Shown here: positions 32,973-42,600 of the stretch, piece by piece
How the letters are laid out: every line of letters begins with the position of its first letter
How positions within the stretch are numbered: position 1 is the stretch's first letter
Origin: an uncultured Duodenibacillus sp.
Lineage (GTDB): Bacteria; Pseudomonadota; Gammaproteobacteria; Burkholderiales; Burkholderiaceae_F
Reading direction: 5' to 3'
Assembly: GCA_944388865.1 (NCBI GenBank)
Contig: CALXKM010000010.1
Span: 1 to 64,000 of the forward strand
DNA: 64,000 nucleotides
Translations under genes and position numbers: made by a program
Notes under the pieces: model-generated
Told to the model about the DNA's origin: nothing
Seen by the model: the letters and a program-made list of their open reading frames with translations, nothing else
Databases searched by the model: none

Positions 32973-33919
32973 TACAGCCATCCTTGAAAATGAGCGGCAA
33001 CGCCCAAAATTGATCCAATTGTCATCATAAGAGCAAAACGGAGCTCAAGCTTGACTGTACCGAACATGACGTCGTTGAGCTCAAGACCGACAAGATTTGG
33101 CAATGCTTTGATGAGTTTGAGGGCCGATGGAAGGCAGGCAAATGTCAGCAAAACAAAAATAAGTTCTGGCTTCATAAACGATAGTATGCCTGTGCAGACG
33201 AAAGCCGCGAAAATCATCATGCAGTAGGCTTTGCGCATGCCTTTTGGTCCTAGCACGACGGCAAGTGTTTTTCTTCCTACCTCCCGATCATGTTCCAAGT
33301 CCCGATAATTGTTGACGGCAAGCACTCCTGACGCAATAAACCCCAAGGCTGCCCCGGCCAGCAGTGCTTCCATGTCGAGTCGGCCGCACTGAAGATAATA
33401 GGTGCCGCCGACCGCGACCAATCCGAAAAAGACAAATACCGTTGCTTCCCCAAACGGAGTGTAGGCAATCGGCTTGGGCCCTCCCATATACATGTAAGCG
33501 GCAACGACGGATGCGGCGCTGATGACGATCATAATCCAGCCGCCATAAGCAATCAGATAAATAGTGTCAAGCACAACCAAAAAAGCGCAGAATTTAATGG
33601 CCCATTCAACCTGATTAACCGTTAGCCAGCCGTTTGCCGTTGCTCGGGGAAGTCCCTTTCTGGATGTCCTCTCCGCTTTCTTTTTCGTATAGCCGGCATC
33701 ATTTTCCATATTGGTGATGATTTGCATCAGCAACGACAGAGCCATGGTTGCTATAGCCAGAAGCAGATGAAATTCATGACCTGCAGCGGCTGCGATACCG
33801 AGACCGACAGCAACGGGGGCTGCCGCAACGCCGAGTGTTTTTGGGCGAATGCAGGAAAGCCATGCACGCAGACTTCCGGGTTTGGGATCAGTTGTTTGAG
33901 AAGGGGCTGCAGCTACCAT
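32972..33919 (-). CDS. menA: 1,4-dihydroxy-2-naphthoate prenyltransferase (MenA)
   Basis: 315-aa UbiA-superfamily membrane enzyme with several hydrophobic helices. The first Asp-rich motif is NMENDAGYTKKKAERTSRKG and the second NNYRDLEHDREVGRKTL, both with the MenA pattern. It attaches the polyprenyl chain in menaquinone synthesis, suggesting anaerobic respiration. It sits between lipB and lipA, overlapping lipB by 32 nt and lipA by one base. A TTG at 33928 is an alternative start. Confidence 0.9.
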   Translation of the reverse strand: MVAAAPSQTTDPKPGSLRAWLSCIRPKTLGVAAAPVAVGLGIAAAAGHEFHLLLAIATMALSLLMQIITNMENDAGYTKKKAERTSRKGLPRATANGWLTVNQVEWAIKFCAFLVVLDTIYLIAYGGWIMIVISAASVVAAYMYMGGPKPIAYTPFGEATVFVFFGLVAVGGTYYLQCGRLDMEALLAGAALGFIASGVLAVNNYRDLEHDREVGRKTLAVVLGPKGMRKAYCMMIFAAFVCTGILSFMKPELIFVLLTFACLPSALKLIKALPNLVGLELNDVMFGTVKLELRFALMMTIGSILGVAAHFQGWL

Positions 33920-34565
33920 GGTGTTCAAGAAGAAAAAGAAAATTGTTAAGTAACTTTTCTGCTACTAATCGATTGTTGACTTCAACGCCTAGTGTACGCA
34001 TGTCAATCACGCGAAGAGCTTTATATCCGCACGGCGTAATAGCGCTAAATGGCGCTAGATTCATATCTGCATTTAACGATAAGCCGTGATATGTGCACCC
34101 TTTTGCCAGATGTACGCCGATAGAGGCAATTTTTGCTTGACCGGCAAACTCTCCTGTGCCGCCTTGGCAGTGAACGTACACGCCCGGAGCTTTTGGGTGT
34201 ACAAACGCATCAATTCCGAAGTTTTTTAGTGTTTTAATAACAGCATGTTCGAGTATGTGAACGTATGTTTTGATGAAAATGCCGCGTTGTTTTAAGTGAA
34301 GCAAGGGGTAGAGGACGATTTGTCCCGGACCGTGATAGGTGATGTCTCCACCTCGGTCAACCGCAACGACATCAATGCCGTCGATGGAGGTTCGGCTTTC
34401 GCCAAGCAGCGGAGATCTTCCTATTGTGTAGACGGGAAGATGCTCAACGAGCCATACTTCGTCTTGAGCCGCATCATTGTTTTCATGTGCGAAGCGCTGC
34501 ATGGCCTCATAGACAGGGCGATAAGCCTGTAGACCTAGATTTCGTACGAAGATTGCAGGGAGCAT
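33888..34565 (-). CDS. lipB: Octanoyl-[acyl-carrier-protein]:protein octanoyltransferase
   Basis: 225-aa transferase that moves octanoate from ACP to lipoyl domains. Signatures: RGGDITYHGPGQIVLYPLL, the Lys of AKIASIGVH, and Cys in TPCGYKAL. The frame continues upstream to 34706, but the family N-terminus (LPAIFVRNLGLQAYRPVYEAM) fixes 34565, 14 nt past the ybeD stop. Confidence 0.93.
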   Translation of the reverse strand: MLPAIFVRNLGLQAYRPVYEAMQRFAHENNDAAQDEVWLVEHLPVYTIGRSPLLGESRTSIDGIDVVAVDRGGDITYHGPGQIVLYPLLHLKQRGIFIKTYVHILEHAVIKTLKNFGIDAFVHPKAPGVYVHCQGGTGEFAGQAKIASIGVHLAKGCTYHGLSLNADMNLAPFSAITPCGYKALRVIDMRTLGVEVNNRLVAEKLLNNFLFLLEHHGSCSPFSNN

Positions 34566-34579
34566 GCCGACACAACCGG

Positions 34580-34876
34580 CTAAAGGACGATTTTTACTAA
34601 AGGATGGCTGGTGAGCATCATGTAGATGCTGTCGAGCTGAGCGCGATCGACAGCGTGAATCGTCACCGTCAGTGCTGTATATTTTCCCGTCTTTGAGCGT
34701 GCGCAAGTAATTGTCCCGATATCAAAGTCAGGAACAATTTCGCGTATGGCGGCTCCGATTGATTCAGCAAATTCAGGATTGCTCAAACCCATAACCTTGA
34801 TCGGAAAGTCGCACGGAAACTCCAGAAGACTGTCTTGTTCTTTGATGCGCTCTTTTTCTTGCCGGTTTTCATTCAT
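34580..34876 (-). CDS. DUF493 (YbeD) family protein
   Basis: 98-aa small protein: LEFPCDFPIKVMGLSNPEF, VPDFDIGTITCARSKTGKYTALTVTIHAVDRAQLDSIYMMLTSHPLVKIVL. YbeD sits between dacA and lipB in many proteobacteria and its role is unclear. The order dacA-ybeD-lipB is kept here. Confidence 0.9.
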   Translation of the reverse strand: MNENRQEKERIKEQDSLLEFPCDFPIKVMGLSNPEFAESIGAAIREIVPDFDIGTITCARSKTGKYTALTVTIHAVDRAQLDSIYMMLTSHPLVKIVL

Positions 34877-34887
34877 AAATTTTTTCT

Positions 34888-36135
34888 CTATTCGTCAGTT
34901 TTCTCTCGGTCAGATCTGTTTGATTTGTCTGGCACTGCAAGAGGTGCGTTGTTTTGCGACGGCTTAATGCGAAGTCTTACAGAGTCAACAAACCGACTTA
35001 AAAAGCTTCCCATGCCTACATCATGCATGGCATCAAGCCCAAAATCGGCAACAGGTTTTCCTCGAAAATAAACGTGCAGGGTACCAATCCGATCGCCTTC
35101 ACTGACAGGAGCAATAACGGGGGCCATGTATTCGAATTCTGTAGAAAAGCCCCCCGTGCCGCGTGAAACAATATCTTGTCGGCGCACAGTGACCCAAATC
35201 GGACGAGAAGTACCCACTTCAAGTTTCTCACGATTGCCAGTCAAAATATCGACTTTTTTGATTGTATCGCCGGCTTTAAAGAGCAGAATTGTTTCAAATT
35301 CCAATCGACCGAATCGCAGCAGCGTCAGCATGTCGTTGGTGGCTAGGTCGGCATTGGTCCCGCCAATGAGGACAGCGAAAATGTCGCGCGGCATTGCTCC
35401 ATCTTCTCTGATTGGCTCCCGGTGCCAGCTGCTGATGAGATCAGTGCAGTCTGCGCTGCTCATCATGCCGGTGATGTCCTCTCCTTTCCAGAGCATCAGA
35501 TTGCGGTTTCTTTGCGTGTGGTTTGTAAAAATAAATTCTTTCTGAGAAAACCAGACAAATTGTTTGGGATGGCGGCGGTGCATCTCAACGGCCAAAACAG
35601 CAAGGTCTTGTGCCGTAGTGCGTTGATTTTGCGCTGCAATAGGTGAGACAAAGCGCGAATTCTCCATGCCGATGGCGCGCGCTGTTTCATTCATTTTTTC
35701 TACAAAAGCCTCAATGCTTCCAGAAAGATGAGTTGCCACGGCAAGGGAAGCGTCTTCTGCAGCCACCACGGCTATGCCGTTTAAGAGCGTTTCTAAAGGT
35801 GTTGTCTCCCCTGCAACTAAATACAAGCGCCGCGAGCTCAAAGGTCGAAGGCTATCCTGAGCACTGATGGTGACAGGAGCCTGAAGCAGTTCAGTATTGT
35901 TGCCAACAATTTCCAGTGCAGTAAAAAGCGTCATTAGCTGGACTAAATCTCCAGGATTAATTTCTTTTTCTGCTCCAGAGCCTGCCATGACAAATCCGCT
36001 GGCGCCGTCTACAACAATCCACGCCTGTGCTTGGGCATGCATGGCAGGCAACTTCGGCCCGGCTGGCAAGGCTGGGCTGGACATCAAATAAAAGCTGGTA
36101 AAAAAAACCAGAAAAAGGCGAAACAAAAAATGCAT
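34888..36135 (-). CDS. PBP5/DacA-like protein lacking all catalytic motifs
   Basis: 415-aa protein with an N-terminal signal (residues 1-25), a peptidase S11-like domain and the PBP5 C-terminal domain plus a final amphipathic segment (DVGMGSFLSRFVDSVRLRI). Its position before ybeD-lipB is that of dacA (D-Ala-D-Ala carboxypeptidase). Yet the SxxK box reads DLVQ (residues 63-66, in PGDLVQLMT), the SxN box reads AAE (125-127) and the KTG box reads ITG (221-223). It is unlikely to cut peptides or bind penicillin covalently; a structural or binding role is inference. The frame is intact. Confidence 0.8.
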   Translation of the reverse strand: MHFLFRLFLVFFTSFYLMSSPALPAGPKLPAMHAQAQAWIVVDGASGFVMAGSGAEKEINPGDLVQLMTLFTALEIVGNNTELLQAPVTISAQDSLRPLSSRRLYLVAGETTPLETLLNGIAVVAAEDASLAVATHLSGSIEAFVEKMNETARAIGMENSRFVSPIAAQNQRTTAQDLAVLAVEMHRRHPKQFVWFSQKEFIFTNHTQRNRNLMLWKGEDITGMMSSADCTDLISSWHREPIREDGAMPRDIFAVLIGGTNADLATNDMLTLLRFGRLEFETILLFKAGDTIKKVDILTGNREKLEVGTSRPIWVTVRRQDIVSRGTGGFSTEFEYMAPVIAPVSEGDRIGTLHVYFRGKPVADFGLDAMHDVGMGSFLSRFVDSVRLRIKPSQNNAPLAVPDKSNRSDREKTDE

Positions 36136-36156
36136 GGGCCTAATTTTACAAAAACG

Positions 36157-36786
36157 TTAAATAAGTGCCGCCGCACTTGAAAAAGAGCGCTCAAGCAAGG
36201 CAAGTTTGCCGCCAAATGCGTGATTTGCGCCGGGGATCACCGTTACTGGAAGTTCCTGTATTTGCGCCCAACCAAGAACATCCGATAAGGGGACGACTTC
36301 ATCATTTTGACCATGAACGACAAAAGTGCGTGCTGCAGGAGTTGTAAAGGCGAATTTATTAACGGGCATTCCCGCAAAAATAAGTGCTGCTGGTCTGCGA
36401 ACTTCACTGGCTAGACTAGCGACATAGGTTCCGAAAGAGAAGCCTCCGAAAATGACGCGACCATTTGCCGGAAGCATTTCTGCGACTCCTCGAATCTCAA
36501 AGACTGCTTCAATGACGTGAAGAAAGTCCTGCGTCTCTCCTAAACCACCATCATAGAATCCATCACTTGCTCCGGCTCCGCGCAGATTTGGCCGAACAAC
36601 AATGTAGCCGGCCGAAACAAGACTTTTTGAGAGTGTGCGGACAACTTTGTGGTCCTTAGTGCCGCCTGCGCTGGTCAATGGGTGTGCTAAAAAGGCAATG
36701 CCACTTGTGCAGGCATTGGGAATGTCGAGGCTGGTCTCAAGCAGACCTGCCGGCCCGTCGATTTGAATGGTATGAGTCTGCGTCAT
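36157..36786 (-). CDS. Alpha/beta hydrolase
   Basis: 209-aa hydrolase of the short YtmA/COG2945-like type. The nucleophile elbow is GGFSFGTY, preceded by HPLTSAGGTKDHKVV (oxyanion/HPhP-like segment) and VVRPNLRGAGASDG, with catalytic His in GANHAFGGKL and Asp in GQNDEVVPLSD. The substrate cannot be told. It is the last gene before the divergent birA. Confidence 0.8.
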   Translation of the reverse strand: MTQTHTIQIDGPAGLLETSLDIPNACTSGIAFLAHPLTSAGGTKDHKVVRTLSKSLVSAGYIVVRPNLRGAGASDGFYDGGLGETQDFLHVIEAVFEIRGVAEMLPANGRVIFGGFSFGTYVASLASEVRRPAALIFAGMPVNKFAFTTPAARTFVVHGQNDEVVPLSDVLGWAQIQELPVTVIPGANHAFGGKLALLERSFSSAAALI

Positions 36787-36812
36787 CAAAAAGTTCGCAT
36801 GTGAAATAAAAA

Positions 36813-37682
36813 ATGGCGTTCAAGGATTGTAATAAGCCCCAGGAAGCTCAGCTTGCAAAGATTCTCAGCAATGATGCTTTCGATTGCATCAAATGGGTTG
36901 ACGTAGTTTCAAGTACTCAGGATTTGGCAAAAAACTTCGTTTGCAACAGCACAGACAGAACTTGTGCAGTTTTTATTGCCGACTCCCAGACAAACGGAAG
37001 AGGTACAAGAGGAAGGAGCTGGCATGCACCTGCCTTGAGCGTCTTGATGACGGTGGTGGCTCCTTTAGGCGTGCCTCTTGAAAAAAGTTCGGGATTGACT
37101 CTTTCGGCCGGAATAGCGGCTGTTGAAGCGCTTCGAACGATTTGTCCGAGAGTTTGCATTAAGTGGCCAAATGATCTTTGGCTTGAAAATGGAAAATTAG
37201 CCGGCATTTTGTGCGAAACGTGTCGGAACGCGAAAGGAGAGCTGCATGTGGCTGTCGGCATCGGCGTTAATATAGCGGTTCAAGATGACCTAATGAAGTA
37301 TCTTCAGGAAGCGGGCTATCCTGCGTCTGCTCTTTTTGCTCCGGCATCTTTACCGGATGATATTGATAAAGTTCGTCTGAATACGGCAGCTCGTCTGGCG
37401 CGTTCCCTGCGCAAAGCGGTGTGCGAGTTTTCTTCTGAAAGCATGCGCTGCATTGCTGCGCAGTGGAGCAGTTTCGACGCCATGTTTGGTTCTCGGGTTT
37501 GCTTTATTTCCGAAGACGGCAGGCAGACGAAAGGAGTCGAATGCGGCATCACGCAGACCGGAGAGATCGTCATTGAAGATCACGGCAAAAGACGTGTTTT
37601 CAGCAATGGTTCGTTGAGATTGGCTGAGAGCGAAGCGGCACTAGTTAAGAAGGCAAAAATAAGTGACTGTTATATTGCTTGA
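36813..37682 (+). CDS. birA: Biotin-[acetyl-CoA-carboxylase] ligase
   Basis: 289-aa biotin protein ligase. It has the GRGTRGRSWHAP loop, KWPNDLWLENGKLAGIL and VGIGVNI, but no N-terminal helix-turn-helix, so it cannot act as the biotin repressor; the longer N-terminus carries no DNA-binding signature. It overlaps coaX by 20 nt. Confidence 0.92.
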   Translation: MAFKDCNKPQEAQLAKILSNDAFDCIKWVDVVSSTQDLAKNFVCNSTDRTCAVFIADSQTNGRGTRGRSWHAPALSVLMTVVAPLGVPLEKSSGLTLSAGIAAVEALRTICPRVCIKWPNDLWLENGKLAGILCETCRNAKGELHVAVGIGVNIAVQDDLMKYLQEAGYPASALFAPASLPDDIDKVRLNTAARLARSLRKAVCEFSSESMRCIAAQWSSFDAMFGSRVCFISEDGRQTKGVECGITQTGEIVIEDHGKRRVFSNGSLRLAESEAALVKKAKISDCYIA

Positions 37683-38421
37683 CTTGGGAAATACTGCTCT
37701 GAAATGGTCTCCTTTAGGAGAGGAAGAGTCTCCTAGAACGTTTGTGCACGACGGTGCTGATGTTCTTCCTGACGAGATATCCAGCGAGTGGATCGATTTA
37801 AATCCTAAGCATGTCATCGGCTGTATGGTTTCCAGTGAAAATCTGGCGCTGACTCTTACCAAATTTTTCAATCAGCACCACATTGGCTGGGATTGGATGC
37901 ATTCTCAGCAAGTGTTTGAGGGACCTTTTAAGCTTCGCAATTGTTATGAAGACTACCGACAGCTCGGCAGCGACAGGTGGTACGCTGCCATTGGAGCTGC
38001 ATCGCTTTATCCTGATCAAGCTTTGGTTGTAGTGCATATGGGCACGGCCACAACTGTTGACACGGTGCTGCCTGCCGAAGATGGTCTTGAATTCAAAGGA
38101 GGAAGAATTCTGCCCGGGCCTGTCATGATGTATCGCTCGCTGGTCAACCATACTCGTTGTCGTCCGAAAGGTGCAGGGAAATATCGTGAGTTCCCTTGCA
38201 ATACGACAGATGCAATTTCAAGCGGTATTTTGGAGGCGCATTTGGGCGTCATTGATCGTGCGCTTGCCTGTGTGCGCCGAGTCGGATTTGAGGGGCAGCT
38301 CATATTTGCCGGAGGTGCAGCGCCATTGCTTGCTCCCTACATTACGAAAGAATTTCCCGGGGCTGTGCTTAAGCATAATTTAGTGCTTCGCGGGCTTGGC
38401 ATGTTTGCTGAGCATTCTTAA
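37663..38421 (+). CDS. coaX: Type III pantothenate kinase
   Basis: 252-aa kinase of the CoaX (Baf-like) type: N-terminal VILLDLGNTALKW, VVHMGTATTVDTV, and LEFKGGRILPGPVMMYRSL. It phosphorylates pantothenate in the first step of CoA synthesis. GTG start at 37663 overlaps birA; AAGAAGG lies upstream. The birA-coaX pair is common in Burkholderiales. Confidence 0.9.
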   Translation: MTVILLDLGNTALKWSPLGEEESPRTFVHDGADVLPDEISSEWIDLNPKHVIGCMVSSENLALTLTKFFNQHHIGWDWMHSQQVFEGPFKLRNCYEDYRQLGSDRWYAAIGAASLYPDQALVVVHMGTATTVDTVLPAEDGLEFKGGRILPGPVMMYRSLVNHTRCRPKGAGKYREFPCNTTDAISSGILEAHLGVIDRALACVRRVGFEGQLIFAGGAAPLLAPYITKEFPGAVLKHNLVLRGLGMFAEHS

Positions 38422-38451
38422 GCATAAAGAATCAACGAACAGGATCAGTTC

Positions 38452-39126
38452 ATGCGTTTGTGGTTTAACTTACTGCTTTTGGCTTGCATTGCGGCAGGTG
38501 TTGCCGTGATCTATGCCGATGCACACAAGCCAAGGGGGGATGTTCAAACCAACACCGGCGTTCCGCTTCGCGTGAACATGATTGACGAAGAAAAATTAAA
38601 GCGCGACATGACCGATGGGCCGCAGGATGCGCTGCTTCAGGCTCAGGGAGCCGTTGATGCTTCCTGTTTTGTTTGGGGGCCTTTCGAGACTAGGGATCTG
38701 AGGGGACTCGAGGCAACGCTGCAAAGGGCACGCCTGATGCAGAAAATGGAAATCGCCGATCGCTTTTTGCCTGATCGCTACATCGTCTATTTGGGGCCTT
38801 ACATCAACGAAGTTGCCGTGCGTGCTTTCGTTAAGCAATTTCGACAGCAAGGCTTTAAAAGCGTTAGACCGATTATTCGTGGGGATCTCGCTTTCGGCGT
38901 TGAGATCAAGGCTTTTGAAAGCCGACAGGCCGCGCAGGAGTATTTGGTTTCAGGCAAGGCGCCTGACGTCAAAGGCTTGCGCGTTACAAATAGGCTCGGT
39001 GAGCCTTCCACCCAGGTCGATTTGGTTTTTCGTGCGCTAACCGATGATGAGAGGGAAAGGCTTTTTTCCGTCTGGAAAACACTTCCCAAAACGCAACTCA
39101 AGAGCTGCGCGCATTACGGGTATTGA
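38452..39126 (+). CDS. SPOR-domain-like membrane-anchored protein
   Basis: 224-aa protein with an N-terminal membrane anchor (LWFNLLLLACIAAGVAVIYA). Two stretches read like SPOR repeats (SCFVWGPFETRDLRGLEATLQRA; RYIVYLGPYINEVAVRAFVKQFRQQGF). SPOR domains bind denuded glycan strands at the septum. It follows coaX by 30 nt, and its 3' end overlaps the convergent HIT gene by 29 nt. Confidence 0.65.
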   Translation: MRLWFNLLLLACIAAGVAVIYADAHKPRGDVQTNTGVPLRVNMIDEEKLKRDMTDGPQDALLQAQGAVDASCFVWGPFETRDLRGLEATLQRARLMQKMEIADRFLPDRYIVYLGPYINEVAVRAFVKQFRQQGFKSVRPIIRGDLAFGVEIKAFESRQAAQEYLVSGKAPDVKGLRVTNRLGEPSTQVDLVFRALTDDERERLFSVWKTLPKTQLKSCAHYGY

Positions 39127-39565
39127 TCGCCATTTGTTCTAGTCGCAGGGCATCGAGCCGCTTTGGAAGAATTTTCAGCAGCTGATCTGCGGCAGATTTT
39201 CTGTGTTCAAAGTTTTCAAGCGGCATTTCCCGGTGCCTTTCCGACCAAATTGAATCGGGAAAAAACGCATCGTCCTTCCATCGAGCGATGATGTGCCAGT
39301 GCACGTGCGGCACCATATTGCCCAGACTGGCCAGATTGATTTTGTCTGGGCAAACAATCTCTCTGATGCTTTTTTCAATGAGCATGAGCACGTTGAAGAT
39401 GTAGGCACGATCCTGCTGCGGCAAGTCCGTCATTTCTGCTTTGTGCTGAGTGCTGATGACGCGAATGAAGCAAGGTAGAGCATCGTCAGAGGCGTCGATG
39501 ACGTATAAGAGGTCATCGCGCCAGATTTCATGCGGATGCTGAGTGGTGCAAAGTTCGCATTTCAT
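39098..39565 (-). CDS. HIT family protein
   Basis: 155-aa histidine-triad protein with active site HVHWHIIARW and the N-terminal zinc-type Cys pair MKCELC. HIT proteins hydrolyse nucleotide phosphoramidates or dinucleoside polyphosphates. A longer frame reaches 39712, but the domain starts at 39565, 73 nt after the dehydrogenase stop. Confidence 0.85.
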   Translation of the reverse strand: MKCELCTTQHPHEIWRDDLLYVIDASDDALPCFIRVISTQHKAEMTDLPQQDRAYIFNVLMLIEKSIREIVCPDKINLASLGNMVPHVHWHIIARWKDDAFFPDSIWSERHREMPLENFEHRKSAADQLLKILPKRLDALRLEQMAINTRNARSS

Positions 39566-39638
39566 GCAATTTCGATGCGCCAGCCGCTGCATTGCTGCAA
39601 GGCAGGCTGCGTCGCCTCCTTTTTTGGGTCGAGTTTTC

Positions 39639-42600
39639 CTAAACGAGTACTTTTTCAATGCCGTCTTCATCGAGCGCTTTGGTAACGAAGTCCGACAGCC
39701 ATGTGTCCCCAAGTCTTAGATGGGCCATTTCGACGGCTAGAAATTCAGCCTTGGTGCCGGAAGTACCGTTGTAGCGGCTTAAGCCTTGCAGACACCCCGG
39801 GCATGCAGTAAGAATTTTCACTGATCCGTAAAATCCTCCGGCGCATAGTCGGTTTTTGTTTTTGGCAATGTCTTCCTCTTTTCTGAAACGAACCTGCGTA
39901 GCAATATCGGGACGAGCAACAGCAAACGTACCTGATTCTCCGCAGCAGCGTTCAGTGAGCAGAATTTGAGAACCATCAGCTGGATGCACAAGATCATTGA
40001 CCGTTTTTACGGGAGCCGGAGCGGAAAAGGGACTATGGCAAGGGTCATGGAAAAGATACCGAACGTTTTCAGATCCCGTCACGCAGACTCCTTTCTCAAG
40101 CAAATAATCGTGCACGTCCATCAAGCGGCACCCCGGGAAAATTTCCTCAAAGCGGTATTCCTTAAGTTGCTTCATGCAGGTGCCGCAGGAGACGAGTACG
40201 GTTTTAATGTCCAAATAGTTGAGTGTGTTGGCTAGGCGATGGAAAAGCACACGATTGTTGGTCACGATTTTTTCAGCCAGTTCATGCTCTCCGGCCCCGA
40301 TTTGGGGATATCCGCAGCACAGGAATTTGGGTGGAAGCACTGTCTGTACGCCGATGTCGTACAAAAGCGCAAGCACGGCAAGACTCACTTCAGGATAAAG
40401 ACGTTCGTTGCCGCAGCCGGGGAAATAGAACACGGCCTCGGCGTCAATGGCCGAAGGTTTGCGAACAATGGGGGCTGTTGACTGATCGTTCAATCCCAGT
40501 ATGGCTCGCATGGTATGCGGCAATCTGGGAGAAGGCAGCTTGCGATTGACAAGCGCCACGGTGTATTCGACCATGCCGGGCTTGCCTATAGTGCTTTTAG
40601 GATGCTGCAAAGCAGCTTTGGAAACGGGTGAGAAGAGGTCGCTGGCAACTCTTTGCGCTTTGAAGCCCCATTGCACGAGCCCTTTGCGGGCTGCTTCAAC
40701 GGCTCCGTTTCCCGTTATCTCTAAAAACTTCATGCCGGCGGTCTTGGCAGCCGGAGTGCTGACTTCACCCATGCGGTGCAGCAGGTTGCGAATCAAAATC
40801 GTAACTTCGCCAAAGTTGATCTTGACGGGACAAGGCGTGCGGCACTTCATGCATAGCGTGCAATGCTCGCCGAGGTCTTCCAGAGCCTCGAGATGCAGCT
40901 TGGATAAGCCTCTGCGTGTCTGGCTCTCGTAGAGAATGGACTCTATCAAAAGACTGGTAGCGATGATTTTGTTTCGCGGCGAATATAAAAGACTCGCCCG
41001 AGGCACGTGCGTCGTGCACTTTGATTTGCATTTTCCGCAACGCAAGCAATTTTTGATGGCATCGCTGATTGCCTTGACCTGCGTTTGCTGCATGATGAGC
41101 GATTCGGCACCGAGAAGATTGAAGCTTGGCGTATAAATTTTCCGCAGGTTGATGTCGGCTTCCAATTTGCCTCGGTTGAAAACACGGTTGGGATCTACGC
41201 TGTGCACGTACTCGCGGTAATCGGCAAGAAGCGATTTGTCGAGATATTCGATTTTCGTGAGTCCGATGCCGTGCTCTCCGCTGATGGCGCCGCCGAGCTC
41301 AATGGCCTTGTTCATGACCATATGCACGGCTGCAATGCCTTTTTGCATCATGGCGTAATTGTCCGAATTGAGCGGAATGTTGGTGTGAACGTTCCCATCG
41401 CCGGCATGCATGTGCAAGGCAATGAAGACGCGCCCTCTCAGTATTCGGTCGTGAATTGCGTCGATTTGCGTGCGTACTTTCTCGAATACGTCGCCGGAGA
41501 AAATGTGAAAGAGTTCGCTGCGGACTTCTTTTTTCCACGAAATGCGCAGTTCTCGGTCATAGACGACATCAAAGAGCTTGCGTCCAGCGTATCTTTTTTT
41601 GATTCTAGGGGTGCAGAGGTTCGCAAACGAAGGAATTTCAACAGCCGCTGATTCAAAAGGCTTGTCAAGATTATTCAGAACAAAGCTCCAGCGCTTGCGC
41701 ACGTCTGCAAGAAGCCGCCGAGCTGCCGGCACTGAATCTGCAAGCAGGGTTTCCTTAGCAACGCCGGCGGTCATTGAAGGCTTGCCCAAAGATATGTAGC
41801 CGCTCAGATATCTCTCGAGTGCGTCGAGCATTTCAAGCTTGTTTTCAATTGAGCAGCAGATGTTGAAGCGCTCGCAGGCAAGCGTGTAATCTCCGATTTT
41901 GTCAAGAGGAATGACAACGTCTTCATTGAGCTTAAAAGCATTGGTATGTGCACTGATGGCAGCTGTGCGGCTTCTCTCGTGCCAGAAGCGGAATCTTTCT
42001 TCATCGGTTCTGGCAATAAAGCCTTCGCAGTCTGCGCTCGAAGCGCATATTTTGACAACCTTATTGGTGACTTGTTCAAGAGCGGCTAAGTTGTCGGAGA
42101 CAATATCTCCGACGAGAACCATCTTTGGATAATCGTTGCGATTGCTTTTAACCGGATAATTGACGGCGTGCAGGTAGCGATCATCAAGGTGCTCGAGACC
42201 AGCAAGCATGCACCCTTGGGGATGAGCGTCCAAAAAGCGCGTGATGTCGACAATAGCCGGACCGGCAAGTTTGGCGGCTCCGAAGAATTCAAGACAGACC
42301 GTGCGCGTGTACTTGGGCATGCGGTGCAAAATCCAAGTTGCTGATGTGATCAGCCCGTCGGTTCCTTCTTTTTGTACGGCAGGCAGGCCGCCCAAATATT
42401 TGTTGGTGACGTCTTTTCCGAGACCTTTTTTTCGAAAGATGGACCCCGGCATTTCGATGATGCGTTCATTGAGAACGCGCGCGCTTGAGGCGTCAGCCGA
42501 GCGGCCATCTCTGACCGTGAGCTTCCACTGAACAAGATTTTGCTTGTGAATTTTTCCTAGGTTGTGGTTGAGTCTTTCAACTTCAAGCCAATTTCCGTCA

